Positions 27,756-36,699 are shown, counted from the first letter of the stretch. The stretch is DNA of 64,000 nt from Alcanivoracaceae bacterium (GCA_023146255.1 JAGLCJ010000006.1:120748-184747), one strand, 5' to 3'. Notes: generated by a model from the sequence alone, not told the origin. Made by a program: numbers and translations.

Positions 27756-27896
27756 AACACACCCCCAGAGACGAAGAAGGCGGCATTTTCCCTGTCCGAA
27801 CAGGGATTGGCAATGGCGGGGAGTTACCGACCGAAGGCAAGACTGCAAAATGCAGGAAAAGTCACCATACGAATGCAGGAAAGTAGCAGGATGCGA

Positions 27897-28012
27897 GGCC
27901 CGGCGGCATGGGTTTGCCGCGCCGGAACCCTCGAAGACAGGGATGTCTGAGAGGAGCCTACAGGGACGTATTCACGGCGTGTTCCGGCGCGGCAAACCCA
28001 TGCCGCCGGGCC
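27897..28012 (-). repeat. Conserved-loop stem-loop, copy 1 (E1)
   Basis: Perfect 32-bp inverted arms (27897-27928 with 27981-28012) enclose a 52-nt spacer. Read on the minus strand, the spacer is ACGCCGTGAATACGTCCCTG then a hairpin around GACATCCCTGTC. The minus-strand flank GGCCTCGCATCCTG matches the downstream flanks of copies 5 and 6. It lies between cysB and thrH and may terminate cysB transcription. Confidence 0.9.
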
Positions 28013-28041
28013 GGGCCAACTACCACCCGAAACACCCCACA

Positions 28042-29016
28042 CTACCGAACCGGCAACTCAATCCCGCTGAACAGCTGATCCAGCTCCTCCCGCGAATGAC
28101 AGCGCACCGCCGAATCGACCAGCTCCTTGCGCAGGTGCGGCGCAAACTCACGCATGAATTCATACATGAAGCCGCGCAGAAAGGTGCCCTTGCGAAAACC
28201 GATCCGGGTAGTACTGGACTCGAACAGGTGCCCGGCATCCAGCGTCACCAGACCCTTGTCCTGCTCCGGCGCCATCGCCATGTGGGCAATAATCCCGATC
28301 CCCATGCCCAGCCGGACATAGGTCTTGATGACATCCGCATCAGCGGCGGTAAACACCACCCGCGGCTGTAACCCGGCCTGACTGAAGGCCTCATCGAGCT
28401 TGCTGCGGCCGGTAAAGCCGAACACATAGGTGACCAGTGGATACTCGGCAATCGCCTCAAGCGTCAGCGGCTTCACCCGGGTCAGCGGATGCCCTTCCGG
28501 CACCACCACGGTCCGGTTCCAGCGATAGCACGGCATCATGATCAGGTCGGCAAACAACTCCATCGCCTCGGTGGCGATGGCAAAATCCACCTGCCCCTTG
28601 GCCGCCATTTCCGCGATCTGCATCGGCGTGCCCTGATGCATCTGCAACGACACATCAGGAAAGCGCTCGGTGAATCGCTTGATCACCGGCGGCAGCGCAT
28701 AGCGGGCCTGGGTATGGGTGGTGGCAATACGCAGCTCGCCACGGCTTTCGTCACGAAACTCGTGGGCCACCCGGCGAATCGAATCCACCTGCTGGAGGAT
28801 GTCGCCGGCAATACGCAGGATCACCTGGCCGGCCGGGGTGATATGGGTCAGATGCTTGCCACTGCGGGAAAAAACCTCCACGCCAAGCTCATCCTCAAGC
28901 ATGCGGATCTGCTTGCTGATGCCGGGCTGAGAGGTATACAGCGCCTGAGCCGTGGCCGACACGTTCAGGTCATGACGGGCGACTTCCCAGATGTAGCGCA
29001 GCTGCTGCAGCTTCAT
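28042..29016 (-). CDS. cysB: LysR-type regulator CysB
   Basis: Master activator of sulfate assimilation and cysteine synthesis, responding to N-acetylserine and sulfide. The 324 residues equal the E. coli and Pseudomonas length. It opens MKLQQLRYIWEVARHDLNVS with the winged HTH (TSQPGISKQIRMLEDELG, about 29-46), then the two-lobe effector domain (90-300) with TTHTQARYALP. No sulfur gene is adjacent, so it acts in trans. Transcription is followed by stem-loop E1. Confidence 0.96.
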   Translation of the reverse strand: MKLQQLRYIWEVARHDLNVSATAQALYTSQPGISKQIRMLEDELGVEVFSRSGKHLTHITPAGQVILRIAGDILQQVDSIRRVAHEFRDESRGELRIATTHTQARYALPPVIKRFTERFPDVSLQMHQGTPMQIAEMAAKGQVDFAIATEAMELFADLIMMPCYRWNRTVVVPEGHPLTRVKPLTLEAIAEYPLVTYVFGFTGRSKLDEAFSQAGLQPRVVFTAADADVIKTYVRLGMGIGIIAHMAMAPEQDKGLVTLDAGHLFESSTTRIGFRKGTFLRGFMYEFMREFAPHLRKELVDSAVRCHSREELDQLFSGIELPVR

Positions 29017-29122
29017 GGCGTCCTCCGTGAGAATGCTTGCAGCGGTTATAAGAACACAGGCAACTATGCCCTGTCAGCATAGAAAAATGGCTCATTTCTG
29101 CTCACACCAGGGCGCCGGTCGG

Positions 29123-30031
29123 CTACTGCCGACGCCCCTGATTACTGATGCCGTGAGGGACATGGCCGGACGGCACATGCTGCCGGGCTGACTCACAGTG
29201 ACCCTGCTGATCATCGAAAAAGACATCGGCGCCAAAGGCTTTCAGGAACACGCCCTTGTCCAGCCCGCCGAGGAAAAGACTCTCATCAATGCGGATATTC
29301 CACTCCCGCAGAGTCCGCACCACCCGCTCATGGGCCGGCGCAGAGCGGGCCGTAACCAGTGCCGTGCGGATCGGACACTCGCCCGGCGCAAACTCGCTCT
29401 GCAACTTGTGCAGCGCCGCCAGAAAGCCCTTGAACGGACCACCATGGAGCGGCTCGCGGGCCGAGCGCTGTTCGTTTTCGGTAAAAGCCTGCAGCCCGGA
29501 CTCCTGAAAAATCCGCTCGGACTCATCGGAAAACAGCACCGCATCACCATCAAAGGCAATGCGCAGCTCCTCGCCATCACCGGCCTTGCCGCCCGGCAGG
29601 ATGGTGGCCGCCGCGAAGCCGGCATCCAGTGCCCCCATGACATCCTCATAATCAGTGGACAGGAACAGGTGGGCGCCGAACGCCGAGACATAACGGTGCG
29701 GGCTGGCACCGCCGGCAAAGGCAGCACGACTGATCGGCAGGCCGTAATGCTGAATCGAATTGAACACCCGCAGCCCGGTATCCGAGCTGTTGCGCGACAA
29801 CAGGATCACTTCAACCCGCGGATCACCCGGCAGACGCTGATTGATGGCCAGCAGTTTGCGCACCAGAGGAAAGGCATCGCCCGGCTCCAGCACCTCCTCC
29901 TCATGGGCGATCTGGTACTCGTGGTAGGCGGCCAGTCCATCGCTTTCATAGATCCGATGACTCTCTTCCAGATTGAACAGCGCCCGCGAACTGATCGCGA
30001 CCACCAGCTTGCCATCGAACGTGACCGGCAT
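29123..30031 (-). CDS. Cytosolic 5'-nucleotidase, cN-I type (PF06189-like)
   Basis: Read from ATG 30031 (AGGAG upstream), 302 residues. The sequence TFDGKLVVAISSRALFNLEESHRIY, the block VEVILLSRNSSDTGLRVFNSI and the C-terminal FLGGLDKGVFLKAFGADVFFDDQ match the family of mammalian NT5C1A and its bacterial homologues, which dephosphorylate nucleoside monophosphates in the cytosol. Two Asp-rich loops (LFSDESE and FFDDQ) are consistent with a HAD-like metal site. The open frame continues upstream but lacks homology. It is divergent from the H1-like gene. Confidence 0.85.
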   Translation of the reverse strand: MPVTFDGKLVVAISSRALFNLEESHRIYESDGLAAYHEYQIAHEEEVLEPGDAFPLVRKLLAINQRLPGDPRVEVILLSRNSSDTGLRVFNSIQHYGLPISRAAFAGGASPHRYVSAFGAHLFLSTDYEDVMGALDAGFAAATILPGGKAGDGEELRIAFDGDAVLFSDESERIFQESGLQAFTENEQRSAREPLHGGPFKGFLAALHKLQSEFAPGECPIRTALVTARSAPAHERVVRTLREWNIRIDESLFLGGLDKGVFLKAFGADVFFDDQQGHCESARQHVPSGHVPHGISNQGRRQ

Positions 30032-30151
30032 GACATCCTGCTCCTGTACACAAAATCGTCGGACGATCCGGCAAAAACTATTTTCGCCACCGGAGTGCTG
30101 CCCTATAGTAAGCGCGACTTGACCCGTAACCCAAGGCATAGGGAGCCTTCC

Positions 30152-30736
30152 ATGGCCGCAAAAAAAGTGAAAAACCAGGTAAGCGAACTGCAGGATCAGA
30201 TCCGCAAGCTGGCCAACCGCTTTGACGATGAACGTCAGAAGCAGGTTGCCGCACTGGAAAAGCAACTTGAAGCGGCCCGGGAGCGGGTACGCGAGGAACT
30301 GAACAAGCAGAAGGAGAACCTCGCCAAGCTGGAGGAACTCCAGAGCGAATATCGTGAAAAGGCCGGCGACGCCGTCAGCAAGCAGGTCGACAAGCTGAAA
30401 AAAGCCGCCGATGAAGCGATGCAGCGCGCCAAGGAATCCGAAGCCCGCAAGGCGCTCCTGGAAACCGAAGTAAAGGTGCTGAAAGCCACCGCCAAGCAGG
30501 CTCACAGTCTGGCCGGCTGGATCTCCAAGTATGAAAAGGACCTGGAGAAGCGCGCCAAGCAGATCGAGCGCAAGGTAACCCCGGCGGCCAAGCCGGCGAA
30601 GAAAGCCGCTGCCAAAAAGGCTCCGGCCAAGAAAGCAGCTGCGCCGAAGGCCAAGGCAGCGCCAAAAGCCAAGGCCGCTGCCAAAAAAGCGCCTGCAAAG
30701 AAGGCTCCGGCGAAGAAAAAGGCCGCTGCCAAGTAA
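30152..30736 (+). CDS. AlgP-like protein with histone H1-like Lys/Ala/Pro tail
   Basis: From ATG 30152 (AGGGAG upstream), 194 residues. Residues 1-145 are a long charged coiled coil (VSELQDQIRKLANRFDDERQ). Residues 146-194 are a repetitive tail of KAPAKKAAA-type units resembling eukaryotic histone H1 and Pseudomonas AlgP (AlgR3), which influences alginate gene expression. The tail should bind DNA non-specifically. AlgP itself is longer with more repeats, so the symbol is withheld. The repeat tail may vary in length between strains by slippage. Confidence 0.85.
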   Translation: MAAKKVKNQVSELQDQIRKLANRFDDERQKQVAALEKQLEAARERVREELNKQKENLAKLEELQSEYREKAGDAVSKQVDKLKKAADEAMQRAKESEARKALLETEVKVLKATAKQAHSLAGWISKYEKDLEKRAKQIERKVTPAAKPAKKAAAKKAPAKKAAAPKAKAAPKAKAAAKKAPAKKAPAKKKAAAK

Positions 30737-30750
30737 TCAGCGCGGTAAAA

Positions 30751-30784
30751 CAGAAAGGGCGCCTTACGGCGCCCTTTCTGTTTA
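30751..30784 (+). terminator. Bidirectional-type terminator after the H1-like gene
   Basis: A 13-bp perfect stem CAGAAAGGGCGCC/GGCGCCCTTTCTG with loop TTAC, followed by TTTATT. It lies between converging genes and may serve both strands. Confidence 0.85.
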
Positions 30785-30794
30785 TTCCTTCAGC

Positions 30795-31190
30795 TCAGCC
30801 GGCTATCGGCTCCGCTGCCAGACTTTCTTCCAGCCCCGACAGCACTGTCAATGCGGCGCTGGCCTCGCCGGAAACCAGCTCGCCCAGATTCCGGTAGAAG
30901 CGCACACCGATCCGGTAGCCCCGGCCTTCACGCTGGCAACTGACCACCTCAGCCGGCAGCCGGCGCAGCACAAAGTGACCGGCATCAAGGTCGAGCAACA
31001 GGCGACCACCCACCGGCATGGCCCGCTCCGAAAACAGCCCGGCACCAAAGCGGTTGTAGTCCAGCACATCGCAGCTGCCACTCTTGCCACGCCGCCACCA
31101 GCCTGACACACGGCGAACCTGCGCCGGCATCCGGGTGCTGATACGGGCCAGCTTGCGGCGATTACTCATCACTCCCTGACGATTGTTCAT
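30795..31190 (-). CDS. PilZ-domain protein
   Basis: From ATG 31190, 131 residues. The c-di-GMP-binding signature is visible: RRKLAR (RxxxR) near residue 10 and DYNRFGAG near residue 40. Asn replaces the usual Ser of (D/N)xSxxG, so binding may be altered. The start lies 1 nt after the upstream stop (TGACATG), so translation is coupled with the preceding gene. It is probably a c-di-GMP effector acting with that gene. Confidence 0.75.
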   Translation of the reverse strand: MNNRQGVMSNRRKLARISTRMPAQVRRVSGWWRRGKSGSCDVLDYNRFGAGLFSERAMPVGGRLLLDLDAGHFVLRRLPAEVVSCQREGRGYRIGVRFYRNLGELVSGEASAALTVLSGLEESLAAEPIAG

Positions 31191-31191
31191 G

Positions 31192-31854
31192 TCACGCCAC
31201 CTCGACCAGCATGTTTTCGAAATAGTTAAGCACCGGCTGGCGCAGTTTCGGGTGCAGCCCCGGCAGGGATTTCTGCATGGATGAATGGGCGGCCTTGTGG
31301 ATGGTAGCCCGGCCGGCATTGACCAGACCACGGGTGATAGCGCCGGTTTTCACCGTGCCCATGGTGCGATCGAAAAAGTGCTCGATCGCCCCGTCGGCAA
31401 ACATGCCCATCACCTTGACCAGGTGCGCCTCATCACCACTCCCCTTGCGAAAGGACTCAAACATCAGCGCCGCTTCATTGGCGGCCTCGTCATCCAGCGG
31501 AAAGCCGCACCAGGGTTTGCCATCTACGGTTATCTGGGTGGCCGCAAACTGCCTGGCCAGCACCTGCTGCTCCTCCACCGACACCTTGTGGAACACCTTG
31601 CCGACCAGCGCCCGCGAGGCCTTGCCGATAATGCTGATGACGCCATTCATTACGCTCGCCATACTGCCCTGCACATTCAGGGTCTTCATCGGCCCCTCGA
31701 AAAAGGCATCGAGAACCTCAGTGATGAAGTCATGGCTGATCTGGTCGATCAGCTGCTGGTGAATGACATCCGGGCGCGCGGCCACCGCCTCGCTAAAGGC
31801 ATTGGTGTTACGGTAAAGCGTCTCGGACGCAGGAAAGGCAACATACACAGGCAT
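31192..31854 (-). CDS. Conserved hypothetical protein, partner of the PilZ protein
   Basis: From ATG 31854, 220 residues beginning MPVYVAFPASETLYRN. It is a mostly helical soluble protein without signal peptide or recognised domain. Segments such as VMNGVISIIGKASRALVGKVF and KTGAITRGLVNAGRATIHKAA are amphipathic and might contact membranes. It is coupled to the downstream PilZ gene, so a role in c-di-GMP output is possible. No function is assigned. Confidence 0.7.
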   Translation of the reverse strand: MPVYVAFPASETLYRNTNAFSEAVAARPDVIHQQLIDQISHDFITEVLDAFFEGPMKTLNVQGSMASVMNGVISIIGKASRALVGKVFHKVSVEEQQVLARQFAATQITVDGKPWCGFPLDDEAANEAALMFESFRKGSGDEAHLVKVMGMFADGAIEHFFDRTMGTVKTGAITRGLVNAGRATIHKAAHSSMQKSLPGLHPKLRQPVLNYFENMLVEVA

Positions 31855-31982
31855 ACGGCAAACCCTGCACTGACAGCTGATATTGGCGCGCAATCATACC
31901 CGAAATCAGTTGTCGCAAGGGATGACATCATCGGCAGCCGATACAGGCGCCAGGGCAAGCAACGACAAAGGCTAACAGCGAT

Positions 31983-32435
31983 ATGGAGTGGTTGAATCAG
32001 GCCTATCAGGCCCTGCTGCCCTGGATCCCCCTGATCACGGCGATCGGCATCGGCATGGCCGTTGCATCGACACTGGCGATCCCCTGGCTACTGGTCAGGA
32101 TACCGGCCGACTATTTCGTCAGCCGGCGTCGTCCCAAACCGGATCGCAGCCTGCTGGGTTGGCTGATCTGGCTGCTACGCAACAGCATTGCCGCCCTGCT
32201 GCTGATCGCCGGCATCCTGATGCTGGTGCTGCCCGGACAGGGCCTGCTGACCATCCTGATTGGTGTCGGCATATCGACCTTCCCGGGCAAATATCGGCTG
32301 GAGCGGGCGATCATGCGCCAGCCTGGTGTATTCAGGGCTGCGAACTGGATCAGACAACGCTACCATCGCATCCCGATTATTCATCCCGACGACCCCGAAT
32401 ACCGTCATCAGGAATCTGCGCATGACCTTGATTGA
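31983..32435 (+). CDS. PGPGW-type small membrane protein
   Basis: The 150 residues have an N-terminal transmembrane segment (about 13-37) and a second one with the family-like motif LMLVLPGQGLLTILIG (about 78-96; the classical PGPGW is here PGQGL), then a basic tail. The family is uncharacterised. The end overlaps the mtnA start by 14 nt, so it may be co-transcribed with the mtn genes. Confidence 0.75.
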   Translation: MEWLNQAYQALLPWIPLITAIGIGMAVASTLAIPWLLVRIPADYFVSRRRPKPDRSLLGWLIWLLRNSIAALLLIAGILMLVLPGQGLLTILIGVGISTFPGKYRLERAIMRQPGVFRAANWIRQRYHRIPIIHPDDPEYRHQESAHDLD

Positions 32436-33465
32436 AAGCCCGGCCATCCGCTGGCATGGCGACCACCTTGAATTGCTCGACCAGCGAGCCCTGCCACTGG
32501 CAACACGCTGGCTGCGTCTGGATAACGCCAACGATAGCGCCGACGCCATCCGCGACATGGTCGTTCGCGGCGCACCGGCCATCGGCATCACCGCCGCCTA
32601 CGCGGTGGTGCTGGCGGCCAGGGCTCTTGGCGTCAAGGCAAGTCGTGAAACCCTGCAGCCGGCCTTTGCCGTGCTTGCCGCCAGCCGGCCGACCGCCGTG
32701 AACCTGTTCTGGGCGCTGCAACGCATGCAGGCCCTGTGTGATATTGACGGCATCGAACTGGTTGACCGACTGGCCGCTGAAGCGATCCAGATTCATGAAG
32801 ATGACCGCGCCATGAATCATCGTCTGGCCGCATTCGGCGTGCCACTGCTCGGCGAAGGCAAGCGTGTTTATACCCACTGCAACACCGGCGCACTGGCCAC
32901 CGGCGGCCATGGTACCGCGCTGGGTATTATCCGCACGGCCTGGGCGGCGGGACGGATTACCGGCGTGGTCGCCGGTGAAACCCGCCCCTGGATGCAGGGC
33001 GCGCGACTGACCAGCTGGGAATTGCTGCAGGAAAACATTCCGGTGACGCTGGTGGTCGACAGCGCCGCCGGTCATGTCTTCAAGGGTGGTGATATCGGCG
33101 CTGTGATCGTTGGCGCCGACCGCATCACCGCCAATGGCGACACCGCCAACAAGATCGGCACCTACAACCTGGCCGTGCTGGCGAAACACCACGGCATTCC
33201 GTTTATTGTTGCGGCGCCGTTGTCGACCATTGATCCGGCATTGGCCAACGGCGATGCCATCGAGATCGAACAGCGCAGCGCCGCCGAAGTGCGCAACATT
33301 CAGGGCGTGCCGGTGGCACCGGAAAACGTGCCGGTGTTCAATCCCGCCTTTGACGTCACCCCGGCGCAGCTGATCAGTGCCATTGTCACCGAACACGGTG
33401 TGATCGAGCGCCCCGACACTGATAAAATGGCCGCCCATCTGGCCTCGGCAGGAAACCCACGCTGA
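32422..33465 (+). CDS. mtnA: S-methyl-5-thioribose-1-phosphate isomerase
   Basis: Converts methylthioribose-1-phosphate to methylthioribulose-1-phosphate in methionine salvage. Starting at ATG 32422 the protein has 347 residues, the usual length. Active-site residues C153 (THCNTG) and D233 (VGADRI) keep the 80-residue spacing of the B. subtilis enzyme. RGAPAIG and the C-terminal VPVFNPAFDVTPAQLI are family signatures. It leads mtnA-B-D-C, with the stop overlapping the mtnB start. Confidence 0.96.
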   Translation: MTLIESPAIRWHGDHLELLDQRALPLATRWLRLDNANDSADAIRDMVVRGAPAIGITAAYAVVLAARALGVKASRETLQPAFAVLAASRPTAVNLFWALQRMQALCDIDGIELVDRLAAEAIQIHEDDRAMNHRLAAFGVPLLGEGKRVYTHCNTGALATGGHGTALGIIRTAWAAGRITGVVAGETRPWMQGARLTSWELLQENIPVTLVVDSAAGHVFKGGDIGAVIVGADRITANGDTANKIGTYNLAVLAKHHGIPFIVAAPLSTIDPALANGDAIEIEQRSAAEVRNIQGVPVAPENVPVFNPAFDVTPAQLISAIVTEHGVIERPDTDKMAAHLASAGNPR

Positions 33466-34100
33466 TGACTGCACGCCCCTGGTCCCCGACGCTTTTTCGT
33501 GAAGCCGCGCGCAATATCGCTGCGATCAGCCAGCGCCTGTATGAACACGGCTGGTCACCGGCCACCAGCTCCAATTATTCGATGCGATTGAACGCGGACT
33601 ATTGTGCAGTCACCGTGTCCGGCAAGGACAAGGGTACGCTGAACGAAGCCGATGTCATGGTTGTCGACATGCAGGGCGTGCCGGCAAGCAACGGTAAGCC
33701 CTCTGCGGAAACCGGTTTGCACACCCAGATCTACCGGCGCTTTGCCGATATCGGCGCGGTACTGCATACCCACAGTCTGGCCAGCACCGTGCTGACCATG
33801 CACTGGCCGGATCGCAACGAACTGGTGCTGAAAGGCTACGAATTGCTGAAAGCACTGGACGGTGTAAATACCCATGACACGGAACTGACCATTCCGATTT
33901 TTGACAACACCCAGGATATTGATGCACTGGCTGGCGATGTCGACGCAGCCATGGCTGCTGGTCACATCCGCTACGCCTACCTGATCCGCGGCCACGGCAT
34001 CTACACCTGGGCAAAAGACATGGCCACCTGCTTCCGCCAGATCGAGGCACTGGAAGTGTTACTGGCCGTTGAACTGGAACGCCGCAAGATCGGCGCCTGA
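33465..34100 (+). CDS. mtnB: Methylthioribulose-1-phosphate dehydratase
   Basis: Zinc-dependent class II aldolase-like dehydratase, the second step of the pathway here. In 211 residues, the metal-binding histidines are visible in VLHTHSLAS and in LIRGHGIYTW, with VSGKDKG near the N-terminus. Its ATG overlaps the mtnA stop (TGATG). Confidence 0.96.
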   Translation: MTARPWSPTLFREAARNIAAISQRLYEHGWSPATSSNYSMRLNADYCAVTVSGKDKGTLNEADVMVVDMQGVPASNGKPSAETGLHTQIYRRFADIGAVLHTHSLASTVLTMHWPDRNELVLKGYELLKALDGVNTHDTELTIPIFDNTQDIDALAGDVDAAMAAGHIRYAYLIRGHGIYTWAKDMATCFRQIEALEVLLAVELERRKIGA

Positions 34101-34111
34101 GGAGAGAATCC

Positions 34112-34657
34112 ATGAGTGCAATTCGCGTTTATCACGACAACGATGCCGGCAAGCCGATTCTCGACAGCCGCGACCGTATCGAAATCAGCCGTGCCCTGAA
34201 CGAAGCTGGTGTGCGCTTTGAACAATGGCAGACCGATGCCAGCATCGCCCCGGGCGACAGTCAGGAAAAAGTGATTGCCGCCTACCGCGCCGATATTGAC
34301 CGTTTGATTGCCGAGCAGGGTTATCAGACTGTTGACGTGGTCAGCCTGAACAGCGATCACCCGCAGAAGGCGGAGCTGCGCAAGAAGTTCCTCGATGAGC
34401 ATCGCCACAGCGAAGATGAAGTGCGCTTCTTTGTCGCAGGCAGCGGCCTGTTCAGTCTGCACATCGGCGACAGGGTTTACGAAGTGCTGTGCGAACAGGG
34501 CGACCTGATTTCTGTGCCTGCCAACACCCCGCACTGGTTCGACATGGGGCCGAATCCCTATTTCATCGCCATCCGCCTGTTCAACAATCCGGAGGGCTGG
34601 GTCGCCAACTTCACCGGTTCGGATATTGCCAGCCGCTTTCCGCGTCTGGAGAACTGA
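34112..34657 (+). CDS. mtnD: Acireductone dioxygenase
   Basis: Cupin metalloenzyme that cleaves acireductone to the methionine precursor 2-keto-4-methylthiobutyrate (with Fe) or to off-pathway products (with Ni). All four metal ligands are present: H97, H99, E103 (HRHSEDE) and H141 (TPHWFDMG), one residue offset from the Klebsiella enzyme. It has 181 residues and GGAGAG upstream. Confidence 0.97.
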   Translation: MSAIRVYHDNDAGKPILDSRDRIEISRALNEAGVRFEQWQTDASIAPGDSQEKVIAAYRADIDRLIAEQGYQTVDVVSLNSDHPQKAELRKKFLDEHRHSEDEVRFFVAGSGLFSLHIGDRVYEVLCEQGDLISVPANTPHWFDMGPNPYFIAIRLFNNPEGWVANFTGSDIASRFPRLEN

Positions 34658-34661
34658 TCTG

Positions 34662-35336
34662 ATGGTGCAGGCGATCGTCACCGATATTGAAGGCACCACC
34701 AGCAGCATCTCATTTGTCAAAGAGGTGCTGTTTCCCTACGCCGCTGCGCACATGGCAACCTTTCTCCGTGAGCACTGGAACGAACCGGCAGTGCAGGAAC
34801 AGATCCACGCACTGGCAGAGGATACCGGCGCTGCCGTGACAACTGCGGATGACGCGGATCGCATTCTGCAGCAGTGGATTCGGGAAGACCGCAAGGCGAC
34901 GCCTTTGAAAACGTTACAGGGCATGATCTGGCAGGCCGGCTACCAGTCCGGCGCCTACACTGCACACCTTTACCCTGACACCGCCCCTGCCCTGCAGCGC
35001 TGGCACGATTCCGGTTTGCCGCTGTATGTCTATTCATCCGGTTCGATTGCTGCGCAGAAACTGTTTTTCGGCTACAGCGATGCCGGTGATCTGACGCCGT
35101 TGTTCAGTGGCTATTTCGATACCACCACCGGCATGAAGCAGGACATAGAGTCCTACCGGAAAATTGCGACGGTGATTGGTCTACCAGCCAGCGAGATTGT
35201 GTTTCTTTCGGATATTGAGGGCGAACTGAATGCTGCGCGGGAAGCAGGGTTTCAGACTATCTTGCTGGACCGCGATGGCAAGGCGCCGGGCAGCAGGCAT
35301 CAGTGTGTGAATTCGTTTGCAGAGATTTCTTTCTAG
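34662..35336 (+). CDS. mtnC: Enolase-phosphatase E1
   Basis: HAD phosphatase that enolises and dephosphorylates diketo-methylthiopentyl phosphate to acireductone. Read from ATG 34662, 224 residues, beginning MVQAIVTDIEGTTSS with the HAD nucleophile D8 and E10. YVYSSGSI (motif II) and FLSDIEGEL (motif IV) are intact. With mtnA, B and D it completes the route from MTR-1-P; no MTA phosphorylase or nucleosidase is in the window. The gene order A-B-D-C is close-packed. Confidence 0.95.
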   Translation: MVQAIVTDIEGTTSSISFVKEVLFPYAAAHMATFLREHWNEPAVQEQIHALAEDTGAAVTTADDADRILQQWIREDRKATPLKTLQGMIWQAGYQSGAYTAHLYPDTAPALQRWHDSGLPLYVYSSGSIAAQKLFFGYSDAGDLTPLFSGYFDTTTGMKQDIESYRKIATVIGLPASEIVFLSDIEGELNAAREAGFQTILLDRDGKAPGSRHQCVNSFAEISF

Positions 35337-35376
35337 TCGTTCCTGATGTTCTGGGAGTGAGGCAGTGAGATTCTCC

Positions 35377-35490
35377 GGCATCAGCACCTGTCAGGGGTTG
35401 CCGGGACACGCCGTAAACCCATCCCTGGGGGCTTGGGTTCGGCATCCCTGCCTCACACAGTCCCGGCAACCCCTGACAGGCACTGATGCC
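35377..35490 (+). repeat. Conserved-loop stem-loop, copy 2 (E2)
   Basis: 30-bp arms (35377-35406 with 35461-35490; 28 of 30 pair) enclose a 54-nt loop containing CCCATCCCTGGGG and GGCATCCCTGCC hairpins. It lies between converging mtnC and rraA-like genes. Its inner 20 bp of stem equal those of copy 6. Right flank is GCCTCGC. Confidence 0.9.
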
Positions 35491-35527
35491 TCGCTACGTG
35501 CTTTCACCCAAGTAACTGTGAAAACAG

Positions 35528-36010
35528 TTAAAGCAGCTTCTCGCTCGATACCACCACACCATTATTATCGACATAAACATAGTCGCCCGGCTGAATGGTG
35601 ACGCCGCCAAAACTGATATCGATATTCAACTGACCCTCTCCACGACGCACCGACTTGAGCGGTACACAGCCGAGTGTCACCACGCCAAGATCGAGCTTGC
35701 CGAGCTCATCGACATCACGGCAGGCACCGTAGATCAGCACACCACTCCAGCCATGCTTGACCGCACTCTCGCCAATCATGTCACCGATCAGCGCCATGCG
35801 CAGGGAGCCGCCGCCATCCACCACCAACAGCTTGCCGTGACCGTCGGTCGCCAACGTTTCCTTGACCCGGGAGTTGTCCTCAAAACATTTGACCGTGACC
35901 GCCTCGCCGTGAAATGCCTTGCGGCCACCGTAGCTGTGCCATTGCAATCCACTGACCACACGGACCTTGTCTTCGTTGGCATCGCAGATATCACAGGTTA
36001 CAAAACTCAC
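35528..36010 (-). CDS. RraA-family protein, probable 4-hydroxy-4-methyl-2-oxoglutarate aldolase
   Basis: 160 residues. GDMIGESAVKHGWSGVLIYG followed by ACRDVDEL holds the G-x20-R-D-x2-E signature linked to divalent-metal HMG/CHA aldolases; E. coli RraA, an inhibitor of RNase E, lacks full activity. Either role is possible, and the intact motif favours the aldolase or oxaloacetate decarboxylase. It is the last gene of an operon with the oxidoreductase (8-nt gap) and a hybrid kinase. Confidence 0.85.
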   Translation of the reverse strand: MSFVTCDICDANEDKVRVVSGLQWHSYGGRKAFHGEAVTVKCFEDNSRVKETLATDGHGKLLVVDGGGSLRMALIGDMIGESAVKHGWSGVLIYGACRDVDELGKLDLGVVTLGCVPLKSVRRGEGQLNIDISFGGVTIQPGDYVYVDNNGVVVSSEKLL

Positions 36011-36018
36011 GAATCACC

Positions 36019-36699
36019 TCAATGGTTGAGCAAAAGCTGTTGCGAAAATTTTTCCAGATCGCGGTACCGCAACCGGTGTACACCGGCAGTCGGACCTTTC
36101 AACGCAGCAGCCACCATGGCATCCGCCACAGTCTGCGCGTCAATGGGTAACCAGTCAGCCCGGGTCCACCGCACCAGTGGCATCACTGCCGCCAGCGTGG
36201 TCAGCCCGATTTCCTCACCGAGACGGAACTCACCACGCTTCCCTTTGAGCAGCGATGGCTGGATAAACACCACACAGGGCAATCCAAGCGCAGCGATCTG
36301 ATACTCCGCCTCACCCTTGGTGCGCGCATACAAGGAAACGCCGTTGCGATTGGCGTTGACTGCCGAAATCATCAGAAAACGTTGCACCCCGGCAGCCTTG
36401 GCCTGAGCGGCGGCAGCAACGCAAAAGTCGAGATCAACCCGGGCAAACGCCTGCTTTGAACCTGCCTGTTTCAGCGTGGTGCCGAGACAGCAGAAAACAT
36501 CGGTAACGGCGAACTCTCCGACATGGCGCTCCAGTTGACCGAGATCAGATTCAACAAAGCGTAACTTCTTATGACTGACATCCGGGGCACGGCGACCAAT
36601 TACCGTCACCTGCTGCCACTCGTCAGAGGCCAACAGGCGGGCCAGCACCAGGCCACCGACCAGACCCGTGGCGCCAAGCAACAATGCACTGCGACTCAC
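36019..36699 (-). CDS. NAD(P)-binding Rossmann protein of the HTATIP2/atypical SDR type
   Basis: 226 residues with the N-terminal nucleotide-binding motif LLLGATGLVGGLVLARLL, VTVIGRR, VFCCLGTTLKQAGS and YARTKGEAE, as in bacterial relatives of human TIP30/HTATIP2. No catalytic substrate is known for this group. It overlaps the upstream hybrid kinase stop by 4 nt (ATGA) and precedes the RraA-type gene. Confidence 0.85.
   Translation of the reverse strand: MSRSALLLGATGLVGGLVLARLLASDEWQQVTVIGRRAPDVSHKKLRFVESDLGQLERHVGEFAVTDVFCCLGTTLKQAGSKQAFARVDLDFCVAAAAQAKAAGVQRFLMISAVNANRNGVSLYARTKGEAEYQIAALGLPCVVFIQPSLLKGKRGEFRLGEEIGLTTLAAVMPLVRWTRADWLPIDAQTVADAMVAAALKGPTAGVHRLRYRDLEKFSQQLLLNH

Noticed and set aside
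27658..28371. 237-codon plus-strand frame across the thrH-cysB gap
   Set aside because: It translates the stem-loop E1 and the antisense of cysB; the coding signal comes from the repeat.
29198..30151. Long N-terminal extension of the H1-like protein frame
   Set aside because: It is antisense to the 5'-nucleotidase gene; the ATG at 30152 with AGGGAG gives the natural coiled-coil start.
32300..32421. SAM riboswitch before mtnA
   Set aside because: The upstream sequence codes for the PGPGW protein and shows no SAM aptamer pattern.
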